A DNA stretch of 64,000 nucleotides, taken from positions 1 to 64,000 of the forward strand of contig CABYRL010000005.1 of the NCBI GenBank assembly GCA_902521465.1, written 5' to 3'. Of this stretch, positions 35,931 through 46,098 are shown piece by piece. Below the pieces are notes generated by a model. The model worked only from the letters and a program-made list of their open reading frames with translations, did not search any database and was not told where the DNA came from. How positions within the stretch are numbered: position 1 is the first letter of the stretch; the number at the start of each line of letters is the position of its first letter. A program made the translations under genes and the position numbers. Source of the DNA: an uncultured Alphaproteobacteria bacterium (lineage in GTDB: Bacteria; Pseudomonadota; Alphaproteobacteria; HIMB59).

Positions 35931-36344
35931 TTAAATATAAGTTTCAGCTTTTAAAATATCTAATATTAACATAAAGGTAAAATAACCTGCATTTATGAAT
36001 ACGATAAAACTAAACATATAAACAATCTCTTTAGAAACATTTTCACTTACAAAATTAGGGAAAAAATATTTTCCAAGAAGAAAACTTATTTCTGAATATA
36101 TTATTGTTATTGTAGCTGCTATAAAAAGAACGTAAGTAAATTTACCAAAAAAATTGACAACAAATAAGCTAGCAAAAGCAATAAATAATAAAAAAAGAGA
36201 AGAATATATTGATAAATTTGAAACTGTTAATTTTTTTTTATAAATTTTTCTTGTTAAAAGTAGAATAAAAAAAATTATTGTTAAAATAATCGAAACTATA
36301 AAAACCTTCGTGTTATAAAGAGAGTCTGTAAAAAAAAGTTCCAA
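35931..36344 (-). CDS. Four-span membrane protein of unknown function
   Basis: 137 residues starting at a TTG (no in-frame ATG nearby) with four hydrophobic segments (VFIVSIILTIIFFILLL; LSIYSSLFLLFIAFASLFVV; FTYVLFIAATITIIYSEISF; IVYMFSFIVFINAGYFTFML). Unrecognised. The start lies 4 nt past the stop of a 30-aa membrane peptide gene. Confidence 0.6.
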   Translation of the reverse strand: MELFFTDSLYNTKVFIVSIILTIIFFILLLTRKIYKKKLTVSNLSIYSSLFLLFIAFASLFVVNFFGKFTYVLFIAATITIIYSEISFLLGKYFFPNFVSENVSKEIVYMFSFIVFINAGYFTFMLILDILKAETYI

Positions 36345-36347
36345 AAA

Positions 36348-36440
36348 TTATTTTTTTCTAATTTTTCTGATAGTCATTATTGAGAGGAACAATACAAAGA
36401 ATATTAAAGCAAATGCTCCAATTAAAAATATCCATTTCAT
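36348..36440 (-). CDS. 30-aa single-span membrane peptide
   Basis: A short frame MKWIFLIGAFALIFFVLFLS followed by IMTIRKIRKK: one membrane helix with a basic cytoplasmic tail. Located between clpB and the four-span membrane protein, both on the same strand. The good membrane topology and tight packing support coding; no ribosome site stands out. Confidence 0.45.
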   Translation of the reverse strand: MKWIFLIGAFALIFFVLFLSIMTIRKIRKK

Positions 36441-36475
36441 AAATTAATTATACAAATTTTGCTTTAAGTTGAAAG

Positions 36476-39055
36476 TTATGATCTCAAAACCCTAAGGTTT
36501 TTATTAGCAATTACTAATCCGTATTTATCTTTAGTGAAAATTAATTTATCTTCAATATTCTCGCCTATATCTAAAATTACCTCTGATAAGGGGTTTAAAA
36601 CTTCATCTTGTAACAATCTTTTCAAAGGTCTGGCCCCAAATAACGGATCAAAACCTTTTTCTTTCAAGTAGTTAAAGGCTTCATCAGTAAAACCAATTGA
36701 AATACCTTTTGAAGAGATTCTTTGTTCAATTAATTGAATTTGGTTATTTAAAATCGCACTAATATTTCCTTTTGATAATTTGTTAAAGAGTATTATGTCA
36801 TCAATTCTATTTAAAAATTCTAGTCGAAAATGATTTTTAAGCTCTTCAAGGGCTAAGTTCTTTTTTGTTGTATAGTCAAAATTTTCATCAATAGGAATTT
36901 GTGAGCCAATGTTAGAAGTCATAATGATAAGGGTATTTTTAAAATTTACTATTTTTCCTTTTGAGTCTGTTAACCTACCATCATCTAAAATTTGCAGTAG
37001 AATATTAAATACATCAGGGTGCGCTTTTTCAATTTCATCAAATAAAATTACTTGGTAGGGGCGTCTGCGAACAGAGTCAGTTAACTTCCCACCATCATCG
37101 TAACCAACATAACCTGGAGGAGATCCAATAAGCTTACTAACTGAGTGTTTTTCCATATACTCGGACATGTCAAGTCTTAGCATTTGCTTTTCGTTATCAA
37201 AAACATACTCTGCTAGTGCTTTTGATAATTCAGTTTTTCCTACACCAGTTGGGCCTAAAAAAAGGAAGGACCCCAAAGGTTTATCAGGATCTTGAAGACC
37301 TGCTTTTGAAATCTTAATTGCCTTAGACACTTTCTCAATAGCATCTTGTTGCCCAATAACTCTTTTTTCTAACAGTTTTTCTATGTTTATTAACTTATCT
37401 TTTTCGCCTCCGATAAGTTTTTCTAAAGGTATACCCGTCCATTTTGATACCACACTTGCGATATCTTCAGCATTAATCACTTCATTTATTATTGTAGCCT
37501 GCTCTTTTTTATTCAATTCTTCATACTCTTTTTGAAGACTAGGGAGCAAGCCATACATGATTTCACTTGCTTTTGTTAAATCACCACTTCTTTGAGCACC
37601 CTCGAGGTCTTCTTTTGCTTGATCAATTCGTTCATTTAAATTTCTTTTTGTATCTAGTATCTTTTTTTCTGACTCCCAAGTGCTATTGAGTATATTTAGT
37701 TTTTCTTGAATATCTGATATTTGACTTTCAATTTTTTCATTTTTTTTCTCATCTTTTTCATTATCTTTTGAAAGAACGTTTTTTTCCATCTGTAGTTTAA
37801 TAAGATCTCTGTCAAGCTGGTCTATTTCCTCAGGTTTACTGTCAATTTCCATTTTAACTTTACTTGCTGCCTCATCCATTAAATCAATCGCTTTATCAGG
37901 CAAAAAACGATCAGTTATATATCGATCAGATAATTGAACTGATGATAAAATAGCCTCATCACTAATTCTTATTCCATGATGGATTTCATATTTTTCTTTT
38001 AGACCTCTTAAAATAGCAACAGCATCCGTCGAAGAGGGCTCATTAACAAAAACTGGTTGAAAACGTCTAGTTAAAGCTGCATCTTTCTCAAAATATTTTT
38101 TATACTCATCTAAAGTTGTTGCACCAACGCAATGTAATTCACCTCTAGCTAATGCTGGCTTTAACATGTTGGATGCATCCATAGCTCCATCTGTCTTTCC
38201 AGCACCAACAAGCGTATGAATTTCATCTATAAATAAAATAATTGAACCATTTTGTTTATGAATTTCTTTTAAAACGTTTTGAAGTCTTTCTTCAAATTCT
38301 CCACGATACTTGGCACCAGCAAGCAATAATCCAAGATCAAGAATACGAATAACTTTATTTTCTAATGAGCGTGGAACATCTTTATTTGTTATTCTCTGTG
38401 CTAAACCCTCTATCAATGCAGTTTTGCCTACACCAGGGTCTCCAATTAATATTGGATTATTTTTAGTTCTCCTTGATAAAACTTGAATAGTTCTTCTAAT
38501 TTCCTCATCTCTTCCAATAACCGGATCTAACTCTCTTTTTTGTGCCTTTTGAGTAACATTGATTGTATACTTTTCTAAAGCGTTAAAATTATCATCAGAA
38601 TTTTCGCTTTCAGATTTTCCATCTTTTCTAAACTCTTGAATTTTTGTTTTAACTAATCCAAGACTTAGCCCATTTTTTTTTAATATTTTTTCAATTTGGT
38701 CATCTGATTTTATACAACTTAAAAATAAAGAGTCGATCGATACAAAACTATCTTGATTAGACTTTGCAATTTTTTCTGCATCTTCAAAAAGACTCAATAA
38801 TTTAGGATCAGCATAAATTTGACTACTGTTTGAGTTATTTACTTGTTCTTTAGATAATATTTCAGAAATAGTTGTTTTAATTATACCGGTGTTAATTTTC
38901 TCAAAAATTTTGTTAATTAATTCATGATTGGAATTTAATAATTCATTAAAAATATGAATAGGGGCAATTTTTTGATGTTTTTTACTTAATGCTAAATTTT
39001 GTGCAGAATTAATAATTTTTTTTGAACTATTAGTATATTTTTCAAAATTCATCAT
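36476..39055 (-). CDS. clpB: ATP-dependent chaperone ClpB
   Basis: 859 residues, full length. N domain (about 1-145), first AAA+ module with Walker A GDPGVGKT and IIIFIDEIH-like Walker B ([15 protein letters not shown]), middle coiled coil (about 400-520), second module with [31 protein letters not shown] and the GYVGYDDGG pore loop. It works with DnaK to dissolve protein aggregates after heat or other stress. Two adjacent ATGs are possible starts. Confidence 0.97.
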   Translation of the reverse strand: MMNFEKYTNSSKKIINSAQNLALSKKHQKIAPIHIFNELLNSNHELINKIFEKINTGIIKTTISEILSKEQVNNSNSSQIYADPKLLSLFEDAEKIAKSNQDSFVSIDSLFLSCIKSDDQIEKILKKNGLSLGLVKTKIQEFRKDGKSESENSDDNFNALEKYTINVTQKAQKRELDPVIGRDEEIRRTIQVLSRRTKNNPILIGDPGVGKTALIEGLAQRITNKDVPRSLENKVIRILDLGLLLAGAKYRGEFEERLQNVLKEIHKQNGSIILFIDEIHTLVGAGKTDGAMDASNMLKPALARGELHCVGATTLDEYKKYFEKDAALTRRFQPVFVNEPSSTDAVAILRGLKEKYEIHHGIRISDEAILSSVQLSDRYITDRFLPDKAIDLMDEAASKVKMEIDSKPEEIDQLDRDLIKLQMEKNVLSKDNEKDEKKNEKIESQISDIQEKLNILNSTWESEKKILDTKRNLNERIDQAKEDLEGAQRSGDLTKASEIMYGLLPSLQKEYEELNKKEQATIINEVINAEDIASVVSKWTGIPLEKLIGGEKDKLINIEKLLEKRVIGQQDAIEKVSKAIKISKAGLQDPDKPLGSFLFLGPTGVGKTELSKALAEYVFDNEKQMLRLDMSEYMEKHSVSKLIGSPPGYVGYDDGGKLTDSVRRRPYQVILFDEIEKAHPDVFNILLQILDDGRLTDSKGKIVNFKNTLIIMTSNIGSQIPIDENFDYTTKKNLALEELKNHFRLEFLNRIDDIILFNKLSKGNISAILNNQIQLIEQRISSKGISIGFTDEAFNYLKEKGFDPLFGARPLKRLLQDEVLNPLSEVILDIGENIEDKLIFTKDKYGLVIANKNLRVLRS

Positions 39056-39077
39056 ATAATTTATTTGGTAATAATTT

Positions 39078-39185
39078 ATGAAGAAACAAGACCTAACAAA
39101 AAAAAATTTTGAACAACAAAAAAAAGATAAATTAGCTCAAAAATTAAGAGAAAATCTAAAAAAAAGAAAAAAAATTAAGAAATAA
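39078..39185 (+). CDS. 35-aa lysine-rich conserved peptide upstream of murA
   Basis: Too short for the track. MKKQDLTKKNFEQQKKDKLA followed by QKLRENLKKRKKIKK. Small basic proteins with the same ending pattern (LRxNLxRRK) commonly precede murA in alphaproteobacteria. The stop is 3 nt before the murA ATG, so it is in the operon. Function unknown. Confidence 0.6.
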   Translation: MKKQDLTKKNFEQQKKDKLAQKLRENLKKRKKIKK

Positions 39186-39188
39186 ATA

Positions 39189-40445
39189 ATGCAAACGGTA
39201 GTTATAAAAGGTCCTTCAACCTTGAGAGGGCAAATAAAAATCTCTGGTTCAAAAAATGCTTCTTTGCCTATTATCATTTCGACTCTCTTGGCAAAAGATG
39301 AGTGTCTCATTCATAATGTACCTAACCTTAGAGATACAAGATTTTTAATCTCTATTTTAAAAGATTTAGGTTGTGATATTGATTTTCAAAAAAACACTCT
39401 ATTTGTTAAAAGTTCTGCCATTACAAAAAAATCAGCTGATTACGAATATGTTCGTCAAATGAGAGCATCGATTGTTATTTTAGGACCTGCGATTTCAAGA
39501 TATAAAAAATTTAAAATAGCTCTTCCTGGTGGTTGCTCAATTGGCACTAGAGGTATTGATTTGCACTTAAATGCTCTAAAGTTAATGGGTGTAAAAATCT
39601 CAATAAAAAATGGTTATGTAATAGCTGAGAGAAAAAAAAATAATTTAAACTCAATTGACCATAAATTTCCAAAAATTAGCGTAGGTGCAACACAAAATAT
39701 TTTAATGGCAGCTAGTCTTGCTAGTGGAAAAAGTACATTAAAAAATTGTGCCATCGAGCCCGAAGTCATAGATTTAATTAATTTTCTGAATAAATGTGGT
39801 GCACTTATAAAAGTAAAAAATAGGACAATTACAGTTAGAGGTGTAGAAGAATTAAAACTTCAGGATTATAAAGTAATACCTGACAGAATAGAAGCTGGTT
39901 CATATATTTTAGCAACTATGGCAACAAAAGGGAGACTCAAATTGAATAACTTCAATCCAAAAGACCTAGCTCTTCCTTTGAAAGTTTACAAAGAAATGGG
40001 TCTAAAAATAAAAAAGCTATCTAATTCCTCTTATGAAATTTACTGTAAAAAACTTAAATCAATAAAAAAAATTTCTACTAAAGAATTCCCAGGATACCCT
40101 ACAGATTTACAGGCTCAGCTAATAGCAACACAACTTAAGTCTGGTTTAAAGTCGAAAGTAGTCGAAAATATATTTGAAAATAGATTTATCCATATACCAG
40201 AGCTAAGAAGATTTGGTGCCAATTTATCAATTAAAGGAAAAACAGTAACAATTGATAAAACATCTGATTTACAGGGTGCAGAGGTCATGGCGACAGATAT
40301 AAGGGCTAGTTTTTCTCTTATAATTGCAGCAATGATGTCTAAGGGAAAAACTGTAATAAATAGAATTTACCACCTTGATAGAGGATATGAAGATTTTGAT
40401 TTAAAATTAAAAAAATGTGGCGTAAATATTATTAGAAAAAAATGA
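39189..40445 (+). CDS. murA: UDP-N-acetylglucosamine 1-carboxyvinyltransferase
   Basis: 418 residues of the EPSP-synthase-like fold, first committed step of peptidoglycan synthesis (enolpyruvyl transfer from PEP to UDP-GlcNAc). Visible are SGSKNASLPIII at the N-terminus, RQMRASIVILGP, the active-site loop PGGCSIGTR with the PEP-reactive cysteine, DRIEAGSYIL and PTDLQAQ. The stop overlaps hisG by 4 nt. Confidence 0.97.
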   Translation: MQTVVIKGPSTLRGQIKISGSKNASLPIIISTLLAKDECLIHNVPNLRDTRFLISILKDLGCDIDFQKNTLFVKSSAITKKSADYEYVRQMRASIVILGPAISRYKKFKIALPGGCSIGTRGIDLHLNALKLMGVKISIKNGYVIAERKKNNLNSIDHKFPKISVGATQNILMAASLASGKSTLKNCAIEPEVIDLINFLNKCGALIKVKNRTITVRGVEELKLQDYKVIPDRIEAGSYILATMATKGRLKLNNFNPKDLALPLKVYKEMGLKIKKLSNSSYEIYCKKLKSIKKISTKEFPGYPTDLQAQLIATQLKSGLKSKVVENIFENRFIHIPELRRFGANLSIKGKTVTIDKTSDLQGAEVMATDIRASFSLIIAAMMSKGKTVINRIYHLDRGYEDFDLKLKKCGVNIIRKK

Positions 40446-41077
40446 AAAATCAAAATTTAATAATTGCCTGCCCTAAAGGGAGGTTAGAAGAAAAAGTTGT
40501 AAAATTTCTATCAGACAAAGGCTTAAGAATCGAAGAAGCTTTCTTCAACGATAGTGTTAGAAAATTAACTTTTGATACAAATCTTAACGAGATAAAAGTA
40601 ATAAAGTTAAAACCATCTGATATTCGATCATATATTATGCTAGGTGCAGCTGATATTGGATTTGTTGGATATGACGAGATTCTTGAAAACAGCTCAGAAA
40701 ATATTGTTCTTTTAAAAAAAACTAATATAGGAAAGTGTAGAATATCAATAGCTTCAAATAAGAAAAAAATTAATTTTTCGGAAAAGAAAATTTTTAAAGT
40801 TGCAACAAAATTTAAAAATATCTCTGAAAATTATTTTAAAGATTTAAATATACAGACTGAAACAATAAAATTAAACGGTTCTATCGAACTTGCTGTAAAA
40901 TATGGAATAGCTGATTTTATCTTAGATTTAGTTCAATCAGGTAAGACATTAAAAGACAATCAGCTTTATGAAAATGTAGTAATAAACAATAACATTTCAA
41001 CTGTAATAATTAGTAGCTATTTTGCATACGATTTAAAAAAAAAATTTATTAAAAAACTTTTAATGCAAGGTTTATAA
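40442..41077 (+). CDS. hisG: ATP phosphoribosyltransferase, short form
   Basis: 211 residues (ACPKGRLEEKV; GAADIGFVGYDEI; ADFILDLVQSGKTL). It starts histidine synthesis by joining ATP and PRPP. The short form lacks the C-terminal regulatory domain and normally needs HisZ, which is not in this window. It overlaps murA at its start and hisD at its stop (1 nt). Confidence 0.95.
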   Translation: MKNQNLIIACPKGRLEEKVVKFLSDKGLRIEEAFFNDSVRKLTFDTNLNEIKVIKLKPSDIRSYIMLGAADIGFVGYDEILENSSENIVLLKKTNIGKCRISIASNKKKINFSEKKIFKVATKFKNISENYFKDLNIQTETIKLNGSIELAVKYGIADFILDLVQSGKTLKDNQLYENVVINNNISTVIISSYFAYDLKKKFIKKLLMQGL

Positions 41078-42348
41078 TGAAGTTTGTAAATAAAAAATGG
41101 ATTTATGATCATCTCAACTCATATGTCAATACAAATTCTAATGTAAGTTTTACTGTAAAAAAAATTATACAGGACATAAAAAAAAATAAGGATTTGGCTT
41201 TATTAAAGTATGTTAAAAAGTTTGAGAACAAAAAAGCAAATTTAAAAAGTATCATAATTCCAAAAAAAACTTTAAAAGAAGCTTATAATTCTCTTTCAAA
41301 TGAAAGTAAAAAGTCTCTTAAATTAGCTTACAAAAGAATTTTTTATTACCACTCAAAACAAAAAAAATCTTCATATTCTTTCAAAGATCAACTCGACTCA
41401 AAGTTTTACATTGAATGGAAACCAATTGAAAATGTTGGTTTATACATCCCTGGTGGGTTAGCCTCTTATCCCTCAACTGTTCTTATGACAGCTATACCTG
41501 CAAAAATAGCCAAGGTGCCAAATATTATGATTTGCGTTCCCTCTCAAAATGGACAAACATCAAAATTAACTCTTGCAGCTGCATATTTATGTGGTGCAAA
41601 TGTTGTTTACAATATTGGTGGTGCTCAAGCTATCGCAGCTCTCGCTTTTGGCACAAAAATTATAAAAAAGGCGGATAAAGTATTTGGCCCAGGAAATCAA
41701 TACGTTGCTGAAGCAAAAAAACAATTATTTGGAGTTATAGGAATAGATCTACCAGCTGGTCCATCTGAGGTACTAGTCATTGCTAATTATAATTCTAATC
41801 CTATTTGGATAGCCTACGATGTTCTCGCCCAAGGTGAACATGACCCTAATGCAAAAACGTATGTTTTATCTAAATCCAAAAATATTTTAATTAAAGTTAA
41901 AAATGAACTAAAACGAATAATGGAAGAGATAAAATTAAAAAATGTCGATCAATCTATAAAAAATAATTGCAGTTTAATTTTAGCTAAGAGTCAAAAAGAA
42001 ATATATGAAATTTCAAATCTTATTGCTCCAGAGCACCTTCATATTCATGATAAATTTAATAAAAATATATTAAAAAATATAAAAAATGCAGGATCTGTAT
42101 TTTTAGGTGAAAAATCCCCTGTAGCTTTGGGAGATTATACAATTGGAACAAATCACGTGTTACCTACAGATCAAACTGCAAAATTTTCATCTGGTTTGAG
42201 TGTTGATGATTTCACAAAAAAAACAGTTTTCATTGATCCTGGAAAAAAAACTCTTAAGAAAATAGCAAATCACACAATTAATCTTGCAAGACAAGAGGGT
42301 CTGGAGGCACATGCTTTATCAGTTGAAATTAGAAAGATCAAACCATAA
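41077..42348 (+). CDS. hisD: Histidinol dehydrogenase
   Basis: 423 residues. It oxidises histidinol to histidine with two NAD+ and one zinc. Motifs include [64 protein letters not shown], the zinc-ligand regions AQGEHDPNA and APEHLHIHD. Third gene of a murA-hisG-hisD-infA-rng run. Confidence 0.97.
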   Translation: MKFVNKKWIYDHLNSYVNTNSNVSFTVKKIIQDIKKNKDLALLKYVKKFENKKANLKSIIIPKKTLKEAYNSLSNESKKSLKLAYKRIFYYHSKQKKSSYSFKDQLDSKFYIEWKPIENVGLYIPGGLASYPSTVLMTAIPAKIAKVPNIMICVPSQNGQTSKLTLAAAYLCGANVVYNIGGAQAIAALAFGTKIIKKADKVFGPGNQYVAEAKKQLFGVIGIDLPAGPSEVLVIANYNSNPIWIAYDVLAQGEHDPNAKTYVLSKSKNILIKVKNELKRIMEEIKLKNVDQSIKNNCSLILAKSQKEIYEISNLIAPEHLHIHDKFNKNILKNIKNAGSVFLGEKSPVALGDYTIGTNHVLPTDQTAKFSSGLSVDDFTKKTVFIDPGKKTLKKIANHTINLARQEGLEAHALSVEIRKIKP

Positions 42349-42359
42349 AATACAATAAT

Positions 42360-42581
42360 ATGTCCAAAGAAGATGCAATAGAATTTCAAGGTGTAGTTTC
42401 TGAGCTACTTCCAAATGCTATGTTTAAAGTTAAGCTAGATAATGACCATGAAGTCATAGCCCATACATCTGGAAAAATGAGGAAGAATAGAATTAGAGTA
42501 CTCGCAGGAGACCGAGTAACAGTTGAAATGACACCATATGATTTAACTAAGGGCAGAATAACATTTAGGTCTAAGAACTAA
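42360..42581 (+). CDS. infA: Translation initiation factor IF-1
   Basis: 73 residues, the standard S1-like OB fold ([56 protein letters not shown]). Binds the ribosomal A site during initiation. Situated between hisD and rng, as in many alphaproteobacteria. Confidence 0.97.
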   Translation: MSKEDAIEFQGVVSELLPNAMFKVKLDNDHEVIAHTSGKMRKNRIRVLAGDRVTVEMTPYDLTKGRITFRSKN

Positions 42582-42609
42582 TGAATAATTTTTTAAAAGG
42601 AGTAATGCC

Positions 42610-43737
42610 ATGTCTACAAAACTTATTGTTACAAACTATAAAAATTTTAAGTGCGGAGTTAAACTAAATGAAGGGGAATTGGTTAATATTCGCTTTCAAC
42701 CCAACGAAGATGTTCAAATTGGTGATATCTATAAAGTAAAAATTACAGAAATCTTACCTAATGATAGTGGGGCTTTCGTTTCTTACGGTAACGGAGATCA
42801 AAGAGGTTTCTTTAAAAGAATTAACTTTCCTAATGGTGATAAGGCGCATGAGGGACAATCTTTATTGCTTCAAGTAAGAAGTATAGGCTCAAAAGATAAA
42901 GTTCATCTTTTTACAAATAATGTCATTTTAACTGGTAAATTTATAAATTTATTACCATATGGTGACGAGATTATTTTAAGCAGAAGAACTAGAAAAAATT
43001 TAGATACAAATCAACAAGATAAAATTATGGATGCTCTTAGTGAGTCTGAAGTAGGATTGATAGCTAGGCATAATCTCGTTCCTGAAAACATAGAAATAGC
43101 TCAATCTGAGTTGAATGATTTAAATAATCAATGGAAAGAAATAGAATTAAATGCAAAAGAATTAAGTGATGAGGGTCTTGTTTTTCAAAATACATATTTT
43201 GATCAAAACTTTGTTTGTGATTACTCCGATAAAAACACTGATCAAATCATTTTTAGTGAAAATGATCGATTTGAAAAAGTAAAAAAATGGGATGAAAAGC
43301 TAGACTCTACTTTTGCAAATCTATGTGAAGAAATGTCCAATGAACAAATTGAAGAGGTATTTAATTTAGGTGAAAAGATAGATTATTTAATTGGTCATAA
43401 TTACGATTTACCAAGTGGTGGTAATATAATGATTGGTAAAACAGATGCTCTTACAGCTATAGATGTTAATACAGGTTCAGCAAAAAGATTTGATACAAAT
43501 AGAGAGGCTATTCAATTAATTTCTAAGCTCATAAAATTAAAAAATATATCAGGAAAAGTAGTTATTGACCCTGTAGCAAGTGATCAAAATACACTTAGAA
43601 AACTTGTAGGTATGTTAAAGAATGAATTTAGAGATGATTTAAGTATTACAAATGTTTATGGCTACACAAGGGGAGGGCTTTTAGAGCTGAGCAGATCTAG
43701 GAACGATCGCTCTATTGATGAGTTAAATCTTCAATAG
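42610..43737 (+). CDS. rng: Ribonuclease E/G family protein (RNase G-like)
   Basis: 375 residues, shorter than RNase E and lacking its long C-terminal scaffold. The N-terminal S1 part is around 35-110, and the catalytic DNase I-like region contains LTAIDVNTGSAKRFDTNREA with the metal-binding Asp, and VVIDPVASDQNTL. The zinc-link CPxC of RNase E is not seen. Precedes tRNA-Phe (opposite strand). A strong AAGGAG site precedes the ATG. Confidence 0.88.
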   Translation: MSTKLIVTNYKNFKCGVKLNEGELVNIRFQPNEDVQIGDIYKVKITEILPNDSGAFVSYGNGDQRGFFKRINFPNGDKAHEGQSLLLQVRSIGSKDKVHLFTNNVILTGKFINLLPYGDEIILSRRTRKNLDTNQQDKIMDALSESEVGLIARHNLVPENIEIAQSELNDLNNQWKEIELNAKELSDEGLVFQNTYFDQNFVCDYSDKNTDQIIFSENDRFEKVKKWDEKLDSTFANLCEEMSNEQIEEVFNLGEKIDYLIGHNYDLPSGGNIMIGKTDALTAIDVNTGSAKRFDTNREAIQLISKLIKLKNISGKVVIDPVASDQNTLRKLVGMLKNEFRDDLSITNVYGYTRGGLLELSRSRNDRSIDELNLQ

Positions 43738-43747
43738 TTTTTAGAAG

Positions 43748-43823
<76 letters not shown>

Positions 43824-43870
43824 ATAGCGCATAATTCTTATTACAAATAGTCTCTTTTTACTAGTAAAAA

Positions 43871-44068
43871 TTAGTTATCTGCTGAACAGGACATATCATT
43901 TCCACAACAGGTTGGAGATTTAATTTTACCGTGATCATTTGGGCACTTGGATATCTGCACTTCTGATCCATTTTCTAGCTTTAGCACATCATCAACCAAA
44001 GGCGCATCACATTTTCCACATGTTGCATTTACTGACATTCCACAATTTGAACATTCGTAAGTTGCCAT
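43871..44068 (-). CDS. Small zinc-ribbon protein
   Basis: 65 residues with three C-x2-C or close pairs (CSNCGM; CGKCDAP; SPTCCGNDMSC), a double zinc-ribbon pattern. Might be a nucleic-acid or protein binding adaptor; I do not recognise a named family. Divergent from the pyrophosphohydrolase gene. Confidence 0.75.
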   Translation of the reverse strand: MATYECSNCGMSVNATCGKCDAPLVDDVLKLENGSEVQISKCPNDHGKIKSPTCCGNDMSCSADN

Positions 44069-44153
44069 TTTTTTTCCTATAATAAGATTCTATAAATTTA
44101 AAATGAAAATGAAATAAAATTATTTTCAATTATTAAAAGATTAGAGGTTATTA

Positions 44154-44525
44154 ATGACAAATTTTGAAAAAGTTAGGTTATTTATGAAAACATATGGTCA
44201 AGAGGTAAAAGATAAAGCTGGATTTAGTGACGCTAAGACTAACAAGTTGAGAATTGACCTTATCAAAGAAGAATTAGAAGAATTAACTGAAGCAATGCAG
44301 GATGAAAATTTACTTGAGGTAGCAGATGCATTAACGGACATACTTTATGTCACTTATGGAGCCGGCCATGCTTTTGGTATTGATTTAGATAAGTGTTTTG
44401 AGGAAGTTCAAAACTCTAATATGAGCAAATTAGGTGAGGATGGAAAACCCATATATAACGAGGCTGGAAAAGTAATGAAAGGCCCAAATTATTTTAAACC
44501 AGACCTTTCAAAATATTTAAATTAA
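44154..44525 (+). CDS. MazG-like nucleoside triphosphate pyrophosphohydrolase
   Basis: 123 residues of the all-alpha NTP pyrophosphohydrolase (PRA-PH/MazG) superfamily: EELEELTEAMQ supplies the E-x2-E metal pair and EVADALTDILYVTYG the E-x3-D half. Likely cleaves a nucleotide to NMP and PPi as house-cleaning. It is not a canonical HisE by length and lack of the HisE ending, though the fold is the same. Confidence 0.82.
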   Translation: MTNFEKVRLFMKTYGQEVKDKAGFSDAKTNKLRIDLIKEELEELTEAMQDENLLEVADALTDILYVTYGAGHAFGIDLDKCFEEVQNSNMSKLGEDGKPIYNEAGKVMKGPNYFKPDLSKYLN

Positions 44526-44846
44526 TTACTTTGGCATATTTGTAGCACCAGTTTCTAAAGAAAAGATTTTACCATCTTTGAAAGTGAATACCGCCATAAC
44601 TGCCTGTGTATTACCATCTGAAAAAGTTACAAATGAGTGCTCAATCCCAATTTCATCATTTTCATAAATTATTCTAACCTTGTCTCTATTGATATCGTCG
44701 CTCATTGCCCACTGTATAACATCTTGTTTGGTTAAAACTTTTCCAGAGGCATGCATTGTGAATTTATAATCATCATGAAGCACCTCATTCATTCCAGCTT
44801 CATCTTTATTCATAAAGACCTCATCGTATTTTTTTAATATTGACAT
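44526..44846 (-). CDS. SnoaL/NTF2-like small protein
   Basis: 106 residues with the NTF2-like pattern (YDEVFMNKDEAGMNEVLHDD; VFTFKDGKIFSLETG). These cone-shaped barrels are enzymes or binding domains of many functions. Convergent with and touching the MazG-like gene, 11 nt downstream of the 100-aa gene on the same strand. Confidence 0.75.
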   Translation of the reverse strand: MSILKKYDEVFMNKDEAGMNEVLHDDYKFTMHASGKVLTKQDVIQWAMSDDINRDKVRIIYENDEIGIEHSFVTFSDGNTQAVMAVFTFKDGKIFSLETGATNMPK

Positions 44847-44857
44847 TTTTGATCCTT

Positions 44858-45160
44858 TTATTCGTCTAATGAGACTTGCGTTAATTCAAACAATTCAATG
44901 CTTTGTATACATTCATCATAAATTGGCTTCATCACTGGGTTAGTTCCTTTAACGATACCCATCATTTCCTCTTCATTATGAACATGAACTTTAAACATGA
45001 TACCGCTTTTATCAGGTAAAATTCCAGGAACTGTTTTTTCTACATGTGCTGCAGCTTTCCTCATTGCCATCCCCTCTTCAGATTGAAAAAAAGCCATAAA
45101 TTTTTCAAATTTACCCTCACCTTCTTTTAATCTACCAATTGCTAACATCATTTTTTCCAT
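44858..45160 (-). CDS. 100-aa protein of unknown function
   Basis: Starts MEKMMLAIGRLKEGEGKFEK, with AAAGGAG upstream. The pattern of conserved GILPDKSGIMFKVHVHNEEEM and a helical C-terminus suggests a ferredoxin-like (Dabb-type) fold, a guess only. It probably forms a two-gene operon with the SnoaL-like gene. Confidence 0.68.
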   Translation of the reverse strand: MEKMMLAIGRLKEGEGKFEKFMAFFQSEEGMAMRKAAAHVEKTVPGILPDKSGIMFKVHVHNEEEMMGIVKGTNPVMKPIYDECIQSIELFELTQVSLDE

Positions 45161-45296
45161 GATTACACTCTCCTTTATTATTAGGTTTACTTTAGCTTAT
45201 TATTTAAAAAAAAATTATTAATTTTTTATTAATACATTATGCAAATAAATCATAATTTAGTTTCATCCAGCATAATTCAAAGTCGTAATAACAATT

Positions 45297-45488
45297 ATGA
45301 AAACTATTTTTAAAATTGGTTCCAAAAGTCATACACTTAAATATCAAAGGAAAATGTCAGAGGGTGAAGTAAAAAAAATGAAATCCTTTGTTACATCTAA
45401 AGGCACAAAGATTGAAAAAACAGGTAAGTTCAAGATAATTGATATCAATGATCAGAAAGACTCTAGGACATACAAAATTACTCTATAA
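45297..45488 (+). CDS. 63-aa basic protein of unknown function
   Basis: MKTIFKIGSKSHTLKYQRKM, lysine-rich, no cysteines or membrane span; predicted small beta/alpha. Lone gene with a 135-bp A/T-rich spacer before it. Unrecognised, coding supported only by codon use similar to the neighbours. Confidence 0.5.
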   Translation: MKTIFKIGSKSHTLKYQRKMSEGEVKKMKSFVTSKGTKIEKTGKFKIIDINDQKDSRTYKITL

Positions 45489-45538
45489 AAGATTACAAAC
45501 TTAATTAGAAGAGTGTTCTGTAGAACGACTTTTAAAAA

Positions 45539-45925
45539 TTAATTACAGACATAACTCACTAAGACTTTTAAAATAGTATCATCTTTGACTTCAATCCATT
45601 CTGACTCCTCATTACCAACAAATGATGGTTCTCCTTCACCCATTGGTAATTTAAAGTAAAAATCAGTTAAATATTTGAATTTTAGATTTTTACAATCTAC
45701 TTCATGATGAATTATGCTAGATTTTTCTCCGTAATCATTAAAATCTGAATATTCATGCATTTTAATAAAAAAGATTTTATCTCCTTTTTGATTAATCGAA
45801 TTTTTATCAATAAAGAAGATATTTCCCTCGTCAGTTTTAAGAATTTGTTCCCATTCAAATTCAGATGAAGAAGCATTTGAAATTCCAGAAAATAAAAAAA
45901 TAAAAAAAATAAGTAATTTTTTCAT
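45539..45925 (-). CDS. Exported protein originally next to ssrA
   Basis: The track starts at 45955, but the first ten codons are the ssrA-derived repeat read through; the ATG at 45925 opens a signal peptide (MKKLLIFFIFLFSGISNASS), 128 residues. The mature part is acidic with two cysteines (DCKNLKF, SYVCN). Unknown family. Its ATG is only 12 nt from the left-most ssrA repeat, implying it was the immediate downstream neighbour of ssrA before the insertions. Confidence 0.7.
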   Translation of the reverse strand: MKKLLIFFIFLFSGISNASSSEFEWEQILKTDEGNIFFIDKNSINQKGDKIFFIKMHEYSDFNDYGEKSSIIHHEVDCKNLKFKYLTDFYFKLPMGEGEPSFVGNEESEWIEVKDDTILKVLVSYVCN

Positions 45926-45936
45926 AAAATATAAAA

Positions 45937-45953
45937 GGGGCGTTCTGTTGCCC
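45937..45953 (-). repeat. ssrA 3'-end repeat J0 (left boundary of the array)
   Basis: GGGGCGTTCTGTTGCCC, 17 bp identical to the 3' terminus of the ssrA coding piece (49772-49788). Interpreted as the outer attachment site: chromosome on its left, element E1 on its right. Confidence 0.88.
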
Positions 45954-46029
45954 ACAATAGATAATCTAAACTGAAATATTCAGTAATATCAACATTAATA
46001 TATTTACAAATTACAAAAAAATACACTTT

Positions 46030-46049
46030 AGTGTGTCAATAATGTGTCA
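46030..46049. repeat. Arm-like direct repeat, left end of E1
   Basis: AGTGTGTCA (46030) and AATGTGTCA (46041), spaced 11 bp, 77-96 bp from the J0 core. The same pair type recurs at the right end of E1. Confidence 0.65.
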
Positions 46050-46098
46050 TAATAATATTGAATTTAAAATACTCTATAAATCTGATTAAATAATATTT

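Noticed and set aside
41077-42348. hisG short form as a truncated gene
   Set aside because: 211 residues is the normal size of the short HisG type that works with HisZ; start and end both overlap intact neighbours.
45926-45955. Ten extra N-terminal codons of the exported protein (MGNRTPLLYF)
   Set aside because: They are a chance read-through of the ssrA repeat; the signal peptide starts at the ATG at 45925.
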